Of a stretch of DNA of 13,419 nt, positions 6,297-13,226 are shown piece after piece. Numbering within the stretch: the stretch's first letter is position 1; the number at the start of each line of letters is the position of its first letter. Origin of the DNA: an uncultured Prevotellaceae bacterium. GTDB taxonomy: Bacteria; Bacteroidota; Bacteroidia; Bacteroidales; Bacteroidaceae. The stretch lies in NCBI GenBank assembly GCA_947306605.1, contig CAMZHB010000015.1, positions 1 through 13,419 on the forward strand. The letters run 5' to 3'. The notes under the pieces were generated by a model. It saw only the letters and a program-made list of their open reading frames with translations. It was not told the DNA's origin and made no database searches. Made by a program: the position numbers and the translations under genes.

Positions 6297-7835
6297 TCAT
6301 TCTCCCCACGAACTGCGGTCGAGGTTGCGGTATCCGACGGCTTCGCTGATGTGTTGGCGTGTGATGAGTTCGCTGCCGTCGAGGTCGGCGATGGTGCGGG
6401 CGACCTTGAGTATCTTTTCGTAGGCCCGGGCGGAGAGGTTGAGGCGCGTCATGGCCATGTCGAGGATGCGTGCTCCTTCGGCGTCGGGCTCGGCGAAGAT
6501 GTGGACGAGTTTGCTGGACATCTGGGCGTTGCAATGGACGTTGGGGATGTCTTTGAAGCGACGGGTTTGGATTTCCCGGGCCCGGATGACACGTTCGCGG
6601 ATGGTGGCGCTGCTTTCTCCCGTGGGAGCTTCGGAGAGATCCTTGAATGGTACGGGCACGACTTCGCACTGCAGGTCGATGCGGTCGAGCAGGGGACCGC
6701 TGATTTTGCTCAGGTAGCGCTGTACTTGTCCAGGGTTGCAGTCGCAGCGGTGAGTGGGGTGGTTGTAGTAGCCGCAGGGGCAGGGATTCATGGCGGCCAC
6801 GAGCATGACGCTGCACGGCAACTGGATGTTGTATTTGGCGCGGCTGATGGTGATGACGCGGTCTTCGAGGGGTTGGCGCAGGGTTTCGAGGGCGGCGCGG
6901 CTGAACTCGGGGAGCTCGTCCAGGAAGAGCACACCGTTGTGGGCGAGTGAGATTTCACCGGGCTGGAACGTGGTGCCGCCGCCGATGAGGGCCACGTCAC
7001 TGATGGTGTGGTGGGGGCTGCGGAAAGGACGTTTGGCTATGAGTGATACGTCGGGCGGAAGCAGTCCGGCCACGGAGTGTATCTGTGTGGTCTCGAGACT
7101 TTCGGCCAATGTGAGTGGCGGCAGGATGGACGGCAGGCGTTTGGCCATCATCGATTTGCCACATCCGGGACTGCCGACGAGAATCAGGTTGTGTCCGCCG
7201 GATGCTGCCACTTCGAAGGCGCGCTTCACGTTTTCCTGTCCGCGTACCTCGCTGAAATCGGCTTCGTAGGCGTGTTGGTTGGCGTAGAACTCGGCGCGGG
7301 TGTCCACTTCGGTGGGTTGCAGTACGGGTTTGCCGTTGAGCAGATCGAGTACTTCCACCAGATGATGGGCTCCGTAGACTTGGAGCCGGTCGACGACGGC
7401 GGCTTCACGTACGTTTTCGGTCGGAACTACCAGTGTCTCGAAGCCTTGTTTGCGGGCTTCGATAGCTATAGGCAGGCAACCGCGGACAGGTCGCAGCGTG
7501 CCGTCGAGTCCCAACTCGCCGAGTAAGAGCGTCTTTTTGAAACGGTCGGTCTGTACCATCTTGGCGCAGGCCAGCATGGCTACGGCGAAGGGCAGGTCGT
7601 AGGCGGTGCCTTCCTTGCGCAGGTTGGCCGGAGCCATGTTGAAGATCATGGACATTGCCGGTTTCTTGAACCCGCTGTTGATGATGGCACTCATGACACG
7701 GTTGTAGCTTTCGCGTACTGAGGCGTCGGGCAGGCCGGAGATGGCCATTTTGTCGCCCGGAAACGTGTTCAGTTCAATTTCGACGACGGTGGCCACAAGG
7801 CCGTTGACGGCGGCGCTGAAGAGGTGTACCAGCAT
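6297..7835 (-). CDS. comM: ComM/YifB-type AAA+ ATPase (Mg-chelatase-like)
   Basis: A 512-residue, full-length ComM-family protein. In Vibrio, ComM is a hexameric helicase that drives branch migration during integration of transforming DNA. The N-terminal ChlI-like domain covers about residues 1-165, with 'GLPDASVRES' (34-43) and 'GELGLDG' (106-112). The AAA+ core has Walker A 'GSPGCGKS' (221-228), Walker B 'GVLFLDELPE' (301-310), and 'GPLLDRIDL' (380-388) carrying the arginine-finger region. A cysteine cluster 'PCPCG...CDC' (351-366) is typical of the family and may bind zinc. A C-terminal helical domain ends in 'GYRNLDR'. The gene starts only 7 bp after the thioredoxin-like lipoprotein gene, implying co-transcription. 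In Bacteroidales its role in natural transformation is unproven, though a recombination role is likely. Confidence 0.94.
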   Translation of the reverse strand: MLVHLFSAAVNGLVATVVEIELNTFPGDKMAISGLPDASVRESYNRVMSAIINSGFKKPAMSMIFNMAPANLRKEGTAYDLPFAVAMLACAKMVQTDRFKKTLLLGELGLDGTLRPVRGCLPIAIEARKQGFETLVVPTENVREAAVVDRLQVYGAHHLVEVLDLLNGKPVLQPTEVDTRAEFYANQHAYEADFSEVRGQENVKRAFEVAASGGHNLILVGSPGCGKSMMAKRLPSILPPLTLAESLETTQIHSVAGLLPPDVSLIAKRPFRSPHHTISDVALIGGGTTFQPGEISLAHNGVLFLDELPEFSRAALETLRQPLEDRVITISRAKYNIQLPCSVMLVAAMNPCPCGYYNHPTHRCDCNPGQVQRYLSKISGPLLDRIDLQCEVVPVPFKDLSEAPTGESSATIRERVIRAREIQTRRFKDIPNVHCNAQMSSKLVHIFAEPDAEGARILDMAMTRLNLSARAYEKILKVARTIADLDGSELITRQHISEAVGYRNLDRSSWGE

Positions 7836-7842
7836 GGCGTTA

Positions 7843-8871
7843 CTATTTGTTAGATTTCTTGAGACCTATGGTTTCCAGTTTCTTTTCGAGTTCATCCTCG
7901 TTGAGGTCGCGTGCAATGACAATGCCTGCGGTGTCTACAAGGATGGCGCTGGGCACGTCGCGCACTCCGAAGGCACGGACGAGGGGCGAGTTCCACTCCA
8001 AGCGGTCGCAGACGATGTGGGCGGTCAGGCTGTCGCGCTTCATCACACGGTGCATGGTTGCGGTGTCGGCATCCAGACAAACATTGAGGGCCTGCAACTG
8101 GCCGTTGCAGTTCTTCATAAGTTGGCGCACGTGGGCGACAGGATAGGCCATCTCGGCGTTCCACATGGCCCAGAACCAGATGACGAGGTGCTTGCCTCGG
8201 AATGTGGCGTTGTCCACACGGATTCCCGCGTCGGTGAGGGCACTGAACTTGGGCAGTTTCTTACCCGGTGCACACTGTGCCAGTGCTTGGAATTCGGTAT
8301 GGAGCCGTTTGACTGCGGGCCGTCGGGGCGTGGCCTTGACCATGCGGTCCAACATGCGGCCCACACGCTTGTAGTCTATTTCCGGCTGGCTAAGGAAATG
8401 CTTCTGAAGCAATGCCAGCGAGACGAAAGAGGCCGGGTGTTGCGTGATGAAATCTTCGGCCAACTGCAGGACTTCGCCTTCACTCTTTCCGACGGTAGAG
8501 AGACGGAATACGCTCAGTCGTTCGTTGTCCTCCAATCCGCCGATTTTTGTTTTCAGCAGGTTGTTTGCGTCACCTTTGATAGTGGTGGTCGCTCCCGGAG
8601 CCACCACCACCTGCATTTGCATGAAGTTGGGGTATTGGATGGTAAGTACCAGGGTGTCGTTGATGGGGCGCGAGTATTGGAACTTGCCCTCGTCCACGTG
8701 TACGGTGTCGAAGCCTTGCCATGAGGGATCGGTGCTGAACACGTAGAAGTCGCCGCTCTGCAGGTTCTTGTATTTTCCCTTGAGGGTGAACGATTGGTCT
8801 CCGCTTCCGCAGGCTGTCAGTATGAGCAGGGCGGGGAGACTTTTCAGGAGGGCGAGGGCGAAACGTTTCAT
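7843..8871 (-). CDS. DUF4369/TlpA-like lipoprotein with degenerate thioredoxin active site
   Basis: A 342-residue envelope lipoprotein. The signal sequence ends in lipobox 'LTAC' with Cys21 as the lipidated residue. Residues about 28-115 resemble DUF4369 ('FTLKGKYKNLQSGDFYV', 'GKFQYSRPINDT', 'ATTTIKGDANN'). A helical linker spans about 118-195, then a thioredoxin/TlpA fold covers 203-335. The fold is recognisable from 'GKKLPKFSALTDAG', 'FRGKHLVIWFWAMW' and the cis-proline loop 'VRDVPSAILVD' (Pro307), but where TlpA proteins have WCxxC this one reads W-N-A-E-M (237-241), so both catalytic cysteines are missing. It is therefore unlikely to be a thiol oxidoreductase and may have a binding or structural role. 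It is first of the four-gene run with comM; no TAnnTTTG box is seen in the 99 bp before it. Confidence 0.85.
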   Translation of the reverse strand: MKRFALALLKSLPALLILTACGSGDQSFTLKGKYKNLQSGDFYVFSTDPSWQGFDTVHVDEGKFQYSRPINDTLVLTIQYPNFMQMQVVVAPGATTTIKGDANNLLKTKIGGLEDNERLSVFRLSTVGKSEGEVLQLAEDFITQHPASFVSLALLQKHFLSQPEIDYKRVGRMLDRMVKATPRRPAVKRLHTEFQALAQCAPGKKLPKFSALTDAGIRVDNATFRGKHLVIWFWAMWNAEMAYPVAHVRQLMKNCNGQLQALNVCLDADTATMHRVMKRDSLTAHIVCDRLEWNSPLVRAFGVRDVPSAILVDTAGIVIARDLNEDELEKKLETIGLKKSNK

Positions 8872-8908
8872 TATTTATTATATAGTGTATTGCCGTTATT
8901 GTTAGCAG

Positions 8909-8941
8909 CAGGGGCCCGTTGTGTTGTGCAACGGGCCCCTG
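8909..8941. terminator. 13-bp stem hairpin after the OmpA/TPR lipoprotein gene
   Basis: CAGGGGCCCGTTG at 8909-8921 pairs perfectly with 8929-8941 over a 7-base loop TGTTGTG. It begins 29 bp past the stop codon of the upstream lipoprotein gene. Neither strand has a real U-tract after it (minus strand continues CTGCTAACAATAACGG), so it may end the transcript partially, stabilise the mRNA 3' end, or let some transcription pass into the DUF4369 operon. Confidence 0.62.
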
Positions 8942-8970
8942 TGATGTCTTTGTCTGAGTGGGGCAAAGGG

Positions 8971-10686
8971 TTATTGGTTCGTGATGATGCGGAACGTGGC
9001 GTCGTTGGCCAGTTTTTTGAACTCAAGGTCTTTGGCGGCATACTTGGCCAGCGATTCGTCTTGAGCCAGAGCTTCGCGCAGTTTTTCTACGGCCGTGCTG
9101 TTGTTGCCCGTACGAACGGCGATGATAGCCTTCAGGTAATTGGTCAGGGCGTCTTTGCCGTCCATGCGGCTCAGTGTTTCGGCGGCTTTCATGTAGTCCT
9201 TGTTGAGCAGTTGTGCCAGGGCGGCGCTGTTGCTCGTCGTGTTGCCGAAGGCGTTCACGGCCTGAGCGTAGTTCCCCTGCTTCAGGTAGAGGTTACCTAG
9301 AGCCTGGCTCAGTGCTGGGCTTTCGGTGCCCTTCGACAGGTAGTTCTGTGCCATTGTCAGGTCGTTGTCGAGCATGGAGAGGATACCCAGGTTGATGTTC
9401 GGCTCGGCGGCGTCGGCTTTCACGCCCACGGCACGCTGTAGCAGGGTGCGGGCCTTGTTGTAGTTACCCTCGTCGAAGGCCATCGTGGCCAGGTCGTTCA
9501 GGGCGCGGTAGTCGTTCGGATAGATTTCAGCCGTACGGTTGTATATGGCCTCCTGTTCGCTCTTGTTCTCGGTCAGCGTGGCGCTGTAGAGCAGTTCTTC
9601 CACGCTCAGCTGGCTGGCGTCCTTCTTGTACTGGTCCTGGATTTCGTCGTCCGAGCGTCCGATGAGGTCATAGTTCACCGAGATGCGCGAGCGGCGCAGT
9701 TCGGGCAGGATTTCCTTCGTCAGTTCCGTGAATGCGGCCGAGAGGTTGCGGATCTGATGTTCGCGCTCCTCGGGGTCCTGATACATCGACAGGACACGCA
9801 GGATGACGTCCTTGTCCTGGATGTTCGAGGCCTGCACCAGTTGCTGGAAACCGTCCCAGTCTTCGGCCGTGTAGCGTGTGTCGACCATACCTTCCAGGCC
9901 GGCCTGCTTCATCTGCTGCTTCACGTAGTCCTGCGTGTTCTTCTCGCGGTCCTTGGCAAGACGGGTGTTCAGGTCCAGTCCGCCTTCGGGCGAAGCGTAG
10001 GCCGAAATCTCCACGTTCTCCAGTTCCTTGCGCTCGCGGTCGGCGCGGATGTCCTTCAGAGTCTTGATGAACTCCTGCACGCTGACGCTTTTCAGTTCGC
10101 TCGTGCGGATTTTGGCCTGTTGGATGAGGAACTTGATGTTCGATTCCTGCTTCTGCTGGATGACGTGCTGGTAAGCGTCGGGGGCAAAGGCTGCACCGCC
10201 GCCCCGGATGGCGCGGTCTGCCAGTTCGCTCGTGGCGATGACGCCCTCACCGATTTTTACATCGGGCACCTTCACCGACTTCTTGCCCACGCGGGTGTCG
10301 AAGGTTAGGTAGAGGTCGCTTTTCTGCATTTCGGGCACATACTTGAAGTTTGACTTCATCGTATAGTTTCCGCCCACGCGGTAAGAAATCGTCTGGTTGT
10401 TGGCTTCCACTTTCTCGCCTTGGAACGTGGCGCTGCTGCCTAGGGCTTTGCCGCCCTCGTAGCGCAGTTCGGGAGTCACGGTCACCATGGCCTTTTTCTT
10501 CATGAACTTCTCGGGGAAGCGGCCGTTGATGGTTACGGGCACCTGTCCGCCCACTGCCTCCAGGGGCGAAGGATTGATTGTAAAATTGTCAGCGCCCAAA
10601 GCCATCTTCTTGCTGCACGAAGACATCGACAGCATGGCCACTGCGGCGGCGCCGATTACCAATGATAAGTACAATTTGCGTTGCAT
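8971..10686 (-). CDS. OmpA-like/TPR outer-membrane lipoprotein
   Basis: A 571-residue lipoprotein. The signal peptide 'MQRKLYLSLVIGAAAVAMLSMSSC' has Cys24 as the lipidation site. Residues about 35-145 form a beta-rich N-terminal region. Residues 200-260 resemble an OmpA-type peptidoglycan-binding segment: 'VEISAYASPEGGLDLNTRLAKDREKNTQDYVKQQ', with the GYASPEG-N-L-R pattern of that fold; the matching last strand appears after an insertion at about 334-345. From about 363 to 545 there are tetratricopeptide-like helical pairs ('YPNDYRALNDLATMAFDEGNYNKARTLLQRAV', 'ALGNLYLKQGNYAQAVNAF'). The likely role is an envelope scaffold linking outer membrane and peptidoglycan, as inferred from domains; no direct functional evidence is visible. 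It has its own promoter at about 10725-10752 and is followed by a hairpin, so it is probably monocistronic. Confidence 0.85.
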   Translation of the reverse strand: MQRKLYLSLVIGAAAVAMLSMSSCSKKMALGADNFTINPSPLEAVGGQVPVTINGRFPEKFMKKKAMVTVTPELRYEGGKALGSSATFQGEKVEANNQTISYRVGGNYTMKSNFKYVPEMQKSDLYLTFDTRVGKKSVKVPDVKIGEGVIATSELADRAIRGGGAAFAPDAYQHVIQQKQESNIKFLIQQAKIRTSELKSVSVQEFIKTLKDIRADRERKELENVEISAYASPEGGLDLNTRLAKDREKNTQDYVKQQMKQAGLEGMVDTRYTAEDWDGFQQLVQASNIQDKDVILRVLSMYQDPEEREHQIRNLSAAFTELTKEILPELRRSRISVNYDLIGRSDDEIQDQYKKDASQLSVEELLYSATLTENKSEQEAIYNRTAEIYPNDYRALNDLATMAFDEGNYNKARTLLQRAVGVKADAAEPNINLGILSMLDNDLTMAQNYLSKGTESPALSQALGNLYLKQGNYAQAVNAFGNTTSNSAALAQLLNKDYMKAAETLSRMDGKDALTNYLKAIIAVRTGNNSTAVEKLREALAQDESLAKYAAKDLEFKKLANDATFRIITNQ

Positions 10687-10724
10687 AAATTCAAGTAATT
10701 ATTTGTATAATGATTTTTCTGATG

Positions 10725-10752
10725 CAAAGGTACACAAATACTTTGAGACAAA
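10725..10752 (-). promoter_or_regulatory. Bacteroidetes-type promoter of the OmpA/TPR lipoprotein gene
   Basis: The minus strand has TTTG (10749-10752), a 16-bp gap, and TACCTTTG (10725-10732), matching the TTTG/TAnnTTTG pattern of Bacteroidetes primary sigma promoters, though the gap is shorter than the usual 19 or so. Transcription would start near 10718, giving a leader of about 30 bases before the ATG at 10686. Confidence 0.6.
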
Positions 10753-10818
10753 CCCACGACCGCCCCATGTTTTTTCGACGTGAGGACCACATGAACGCGT
10801 TATGTTGAAAAAGAACGG

Positions 10819-12081
10819 CTATCGCTTCACTTTCCGGCCTTTCTGAATGTAGATTTCTCCCTTATTCGGATGAGTCACCCTCCTTCCCTGAAGGTCGAAC
10901 ATCTCATTGTTCATTTTTAATTCTTCATGTTGAATTGAGTGGATTCCTTCCAGATACATCTTCCCGTACTCCGTGACATACTGACGTCCGTCGGGTCTGG
11001 TACAGGAAATCAACATGTGAGTGTACGAATCTACCGGATAATAATTATACGTAGGACCACACGTAGAACCGACGCCTTCTATCCAATAGATATCTGGTTC
11101 CTGAGTATACTTGTCGCCAGAATCAAATTCAACATTATATTTCATCTGCATCTTCTTATAGGATACAGCATCCTGTTCCTCATAAGATAATTCGTTATTG
11201 ACAAAACTAGTGTAGCTCCCATCCCCCATTTCTTCCCGTTCTGTGCTTTCTCCTACATCCAAGCCGAAATCATACAATAATTTCCATTGGTCTTCATCAC
11301 GAAAATAGACTTTACGGTCTTTTTCATATAACGTGGAGACATGAACCGCATCACCTGCCGCCAACCGATACATCTTCATACCAACAACGTCGTCTATTGT
11401 CTCTTCATCTTGCAACAGATACGTTTCTGTATGATCCCACTCCGAATTAAATGGGGAATTAACAGTAACCAGCCACTTTTTGCCCTCAACGAGGAACGGT
11501 TCGTAGTCTTTTATTTCATCGCCTTTTTCATAAAGAACTATACCATTTTCTCTGCATAACAGAAGATAGCCATCACTCATTATATCAAACGGGTTCTTTA
11601 TCAGTCCTATGCCATCATACATTGAAACAAGAGTGTACACCGGTGTCGTTTTCTCCCAAAGAGGAATCACTGTATATGAAACCCGTTCTATTCCACGAAT
11701 AGTCACCATTTTTCTTTGGGTTACTCTACCAGCGTCGTTACCACAATCAAAATTTTCAGATTCTTCTTTATTAAACTCATAAAGTATTTTGGGAACAGCT
11801 TCTCCCTTGAATACAATGTAGACAATCAGGTTATTCCACGATGCAAATTCTTTTAAGGCAGCAAAATATTCATAATCCGTATCGTTTTTTGCATAGAGTA
11901 GTTTTGTATAATGCACACTGTTAATTACTGTGTCCCCTTGCGCCAAATAAGTGCCGTCAGTTGTCTTCCATTCTTTGGTTGAACCTTCTTTAATGAATGA
12001 TTTATAAGTGTAATTTGTAGCATAACCTTCAATAAAACAGGCTGCAATAAACAAAATAGAAACATAAAGGAATTTTTTCAT
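10819..12081 (-). CDS. Secreted protein of unknown function with short sorting-type C-terminal tail
   Basis: The open frame extends upstream to 12222, but I place the start at 12081: 'MKKFLYVSILFIAACFIEGYA' there is a clean signal sequence, AAAGGA lies about 10 bases before it, and a -7 element at 12104-12111 falls inside the longer version. This gives 420 residues. Export may use cleavage after GYA, or Cys15 in 'IAAC' as a lipobox; the sequence allows both. The mature part is rich in Tyr, Asp and Glu and shows 'GDTVINSVHYTKLLY', 'KVYFRDEDQWKLLYDFGLDVGE' and similar phrases seen in a large family of uncharacterised Bacteroidetes secreted proteins. The C-terminus 'FDLQGRRV...KGEIYIQKGRKVKR' resembles a short type IX-style sorting tail. 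Codon use is far more AT-rich than in genes to the left. Function is unknown. Confidence 0.8.
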   Translation of the reverse strand: MKKFLYVSILFIAACFIEGYATNYTYKSFIKEGSTKEWKTTDGTYLAQGDTVINSVHYTKLLYAKNDTDYEYFAALKEFASWNNLIVYIVFKGEAVPKILYEFNKEESENFDCGNDAGRVTQRKMVTIRGIERVSYTVIPLWEKTTPVYTLVSMYDGIGLIKNPFDIMSDGYLLLCRENGIVLYEKGDEIKDYEPFLVEGKKWLVTVNSPFNSEWDHTETYLLQDEETIDDVVGMKMYRLAAGDAVHVSTLYEKDRKVYFRDEDQWKLLYDFGLDVGESTEREEMGDGSYTSFVNNELSYEEQDAVSYKKMQMKYNVEFDSGDKYTQEPDIYWIEGVGSTCGPTYNYYPVDSYTHMLISCTRPDGRQYVTEYGKMYLEGIHSIQHEELKMNNEMFDLQGRRVTHPNKGEIYIQKGRKVKR

Positions 12082-12103
12082 AATACTTATCCTTTTGTGT
12101 TTG

Positions 12104-12111
12104 CAAAAATA
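12104..12111 (-). promoter_or_regulatory. -7 element ahead of the secreted-protein gene
   Basis: The minus strand reads TATTTTTG, a TAnnTTTG match, 22 bp before the chosen ATG at 12081. No convincing -33 TTTG is seen at the normal spacing. Its position supports the shorter start of the gene. Confidence 0.5.
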
Positions 12112-12183
12112 CACATTCTTTTTCAGAACGGATGCACTCAAAAGGGTAAATTTTTTGTAGGGAAATATGTCGGGGCGGTGTCT

Positions 12184-12237
12184 GGCGGTCGCCGGAGATG
12201 ACCTCTGGCTACCGTCAGCCAAGTCTCCGTCAGAGAC
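12184..12237. other. GC-rich patch of tandem hairpins in AT-rich intergenic DNA
   Basis: Within the 264-bp gap 12082-12345 the stretch from about 12170 to 12290 is strikingly GC-rich and holds several small inverted repeats. They are GGCG/CGCC around 12184-12193, TGGCT/AGCCA at 12206-12210 and 12217-12221, and GTCTC/GAGAC at 12223-12227 and 12233-12237. CGGAGA at 12193-12198 can instead pair with TCTCCG at 12224-12229, which excludes the last hairpin. On the minus strand two of the loops carry the same TGACGG sequence. No ORF is credible here. It may be an intergenic repeat unit or a structured RNA segment; the sequence alone does not decide. Confidence 0.4.
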
Positions 12238-12325
12238 GTGGCGCGGTGGCGGTGACGCGGGCGATGGTACTCACTACACTCCCACCATTATTTTCAGGAA
12301 CGCGCAAGTTTTTATGTCGGTTCCT

Positions 12326-12344
12326 AACAGTCCAAAAGACTGTT
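12326..12344 (-). terminator. Weak hairpin just after the LuxR-type gene
   Basis: AACAGTC at 12326-12332 pairs with GACTGTT at 12338-12344 over a 5-base loop, starting 1 bp after the stop codon of the LuxR-type gene. On the minus strand the following bases are AGGAACCGACATAAAAAC, not a U-tract, so it is a weak terminator candidate at best. Confidence 0.35.
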
Positions 12345-12345
12345 G

Positions 12346-13110
12346 TTAAAACAATTGCAATTGATGTACTATAGTCATCAACTCTATCGTGGATTTCACA
12401 AAAAAACTGGCATACAATTTCTTAATATGGTCACGCACCGTATATACAGACATACACAAGTCTTTGGCCACCGATTCAGCAGACAGGCCGTGCGACAGTT
12501 TTATCATGATTTGCAAATCGGTCATACTATATTCCAGATTGTAACTAACCCAACGTTCCTGGCTCTTCTTATAAACAAAGGCCTTTCTGCCTTTTGAGAG
12601 CAACATCACAATACTAGCTTTTCCTGCGACGTTTCTCGCATTTACAGCCCCGACAAGAAACAGTTCCATAGCAATACGACCGTCTTTAGACAGAAGCAAC
12701 GGTGTGCTTCTGACAATCGAACCTTCATAAATACTGTTCTTCTGGGGTATGCTTTCAACCATAATTAAAAAACAAGTATCATATTTCTCCTCTTGAGAAA
12801 ACGAAGCGAACAATTCCATCTGCTTTTGGCGCTTCTTTCTCAATTCTAAAACTACAGATTGACTCAGAGGGGCTATCGTGTGTATATGAGCTTTAATCTG
12901 TTCCGAATCATTCAGAATTCTCACAACAGGCGATGAATACATACATATTTCATTCGTCACGTAGTCATAGACAAAATAGTCTTCATAAATCGTATTTTGG
13001 AACCTCATCATCATCGGCAACGACCGATGCACCTGAGCATAATCCCTCTTGTTTACTTGTTCTATCGGGAGAGGCTGTTCATACGCATAAAACTGTTCTT
13101 CTTCATACAT
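12346..13110 (-). CDS. LuxR-type transcriptional regulator, possible PAS-like sensor domain
   Basis: The frame can be read from 13221, but the segment before Met at 13110 is a poor fit (cysteine-rich 'MSRICCNFAKNSA') and covers a TAATTTTG promoter-like box, so I choose 13110, giving 254 residues. Residues about 195-250 form a LuxR/NarL-type helix-turn-helix: 'MTDLQIMIKLSHGLSAESVAKDLCMSVYTVRDHIKKLYASFFVKST', with the recognition helix at about 221-233. The N-terminal half (about 35-120), with 'YEDYFVYDYVTNEICMYSSPVVRIL', resembles the PAS-like sensor of many Bacteroidetes LuxR regulators, but weakly. No receiver domain is present, so it is not a classical response regulator. It lies between two genes for tailed secreted proteins, which are plausible targets. 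AT-rich like its neighbours. The exact start is uncertain. Confidence 0.8.
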   Translation of the reverse strand: MYEEEQFYAYEQPLPIEQVNKRDYAQVHRSLPMMMRFQNTIYEDYFVYDYVTNEICMYSSPVVRILNDSEQIKAHIHTIAPLSQSVVLELRKKRQKQMELFASFSQEEKYDTCFLIMVESIPQKNSIYEGSIVRSTPLLLSKDGRIAMELFLVGAVNARNVAGKASIVMLLSKGRKAFVYKKSQERWVSYNLEYSMTDLQIMIKLSHGLSAESVAKDLCMSVYTVRDHIKKLYASFFVKSTIELMTIVHQLQLF

Positions 13111-13124
13111 GGCACTATTTTTTG

Positions 13125-13132
13125 CAAAATTA
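13125..13132 (-). promoter_or_regulatory. Possible -7 element of the LuxR-type gene
   Basis: The minus strand reads TAATTTTG, a TAnnTTTG match, 14 bp before the ATG at 13110. No -33 TTTG is at normal spacing, and the implied leader would be under 10 bases, so either the leader is very short, translation starts at a later Met, or the box is chance. Confidence 0.35.
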
Positions 13133-13226
13133 CAACAAATCCGGCTCATTTGCGAGGAAAAACCAAGAAAAAAGGAACTGCCGGCTAATATTTTGCAATA
13201 TAGCCGGCAATTTCCCCTCACTATCT

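Noticed and set aside
6282..6950. Plus-strand open frame opposite comM
   Set aside because: Covers the region encoding the Walker B and cysteine cluster of ComM on the other strand; Gly/Ala/Val-rich with no recognisable features.
7741..8724. Plus-strand open frame of 327 codons opposite the DUF4369 lipoprotein gene
   Set aside because: The minus-strand protein has a lipobox, DUF4369 and thioredoxin fold; the plus-strand product has none and crosses the 7-bp gene junction.
12082..12222. N-terminal 47-residue extension of the secreted protein gene
   Set aside because: It would bury a good signal peptide inside the protein, include a -7 promoter element and part of the GC-rich hairpin patch; the internal Met at 12081 has a Shine-Dalgarno-like AAAGGA.
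13111..13221. 37-residue extension of the LuxR-type regulator
   Set aside because: The extension is cysteine-rich, unlike the rest, covers a promoter-like TAATTTTG, and comes within a few bases of the upstream stop codon; the Met at 13110 starts the part that looks like a regulator.
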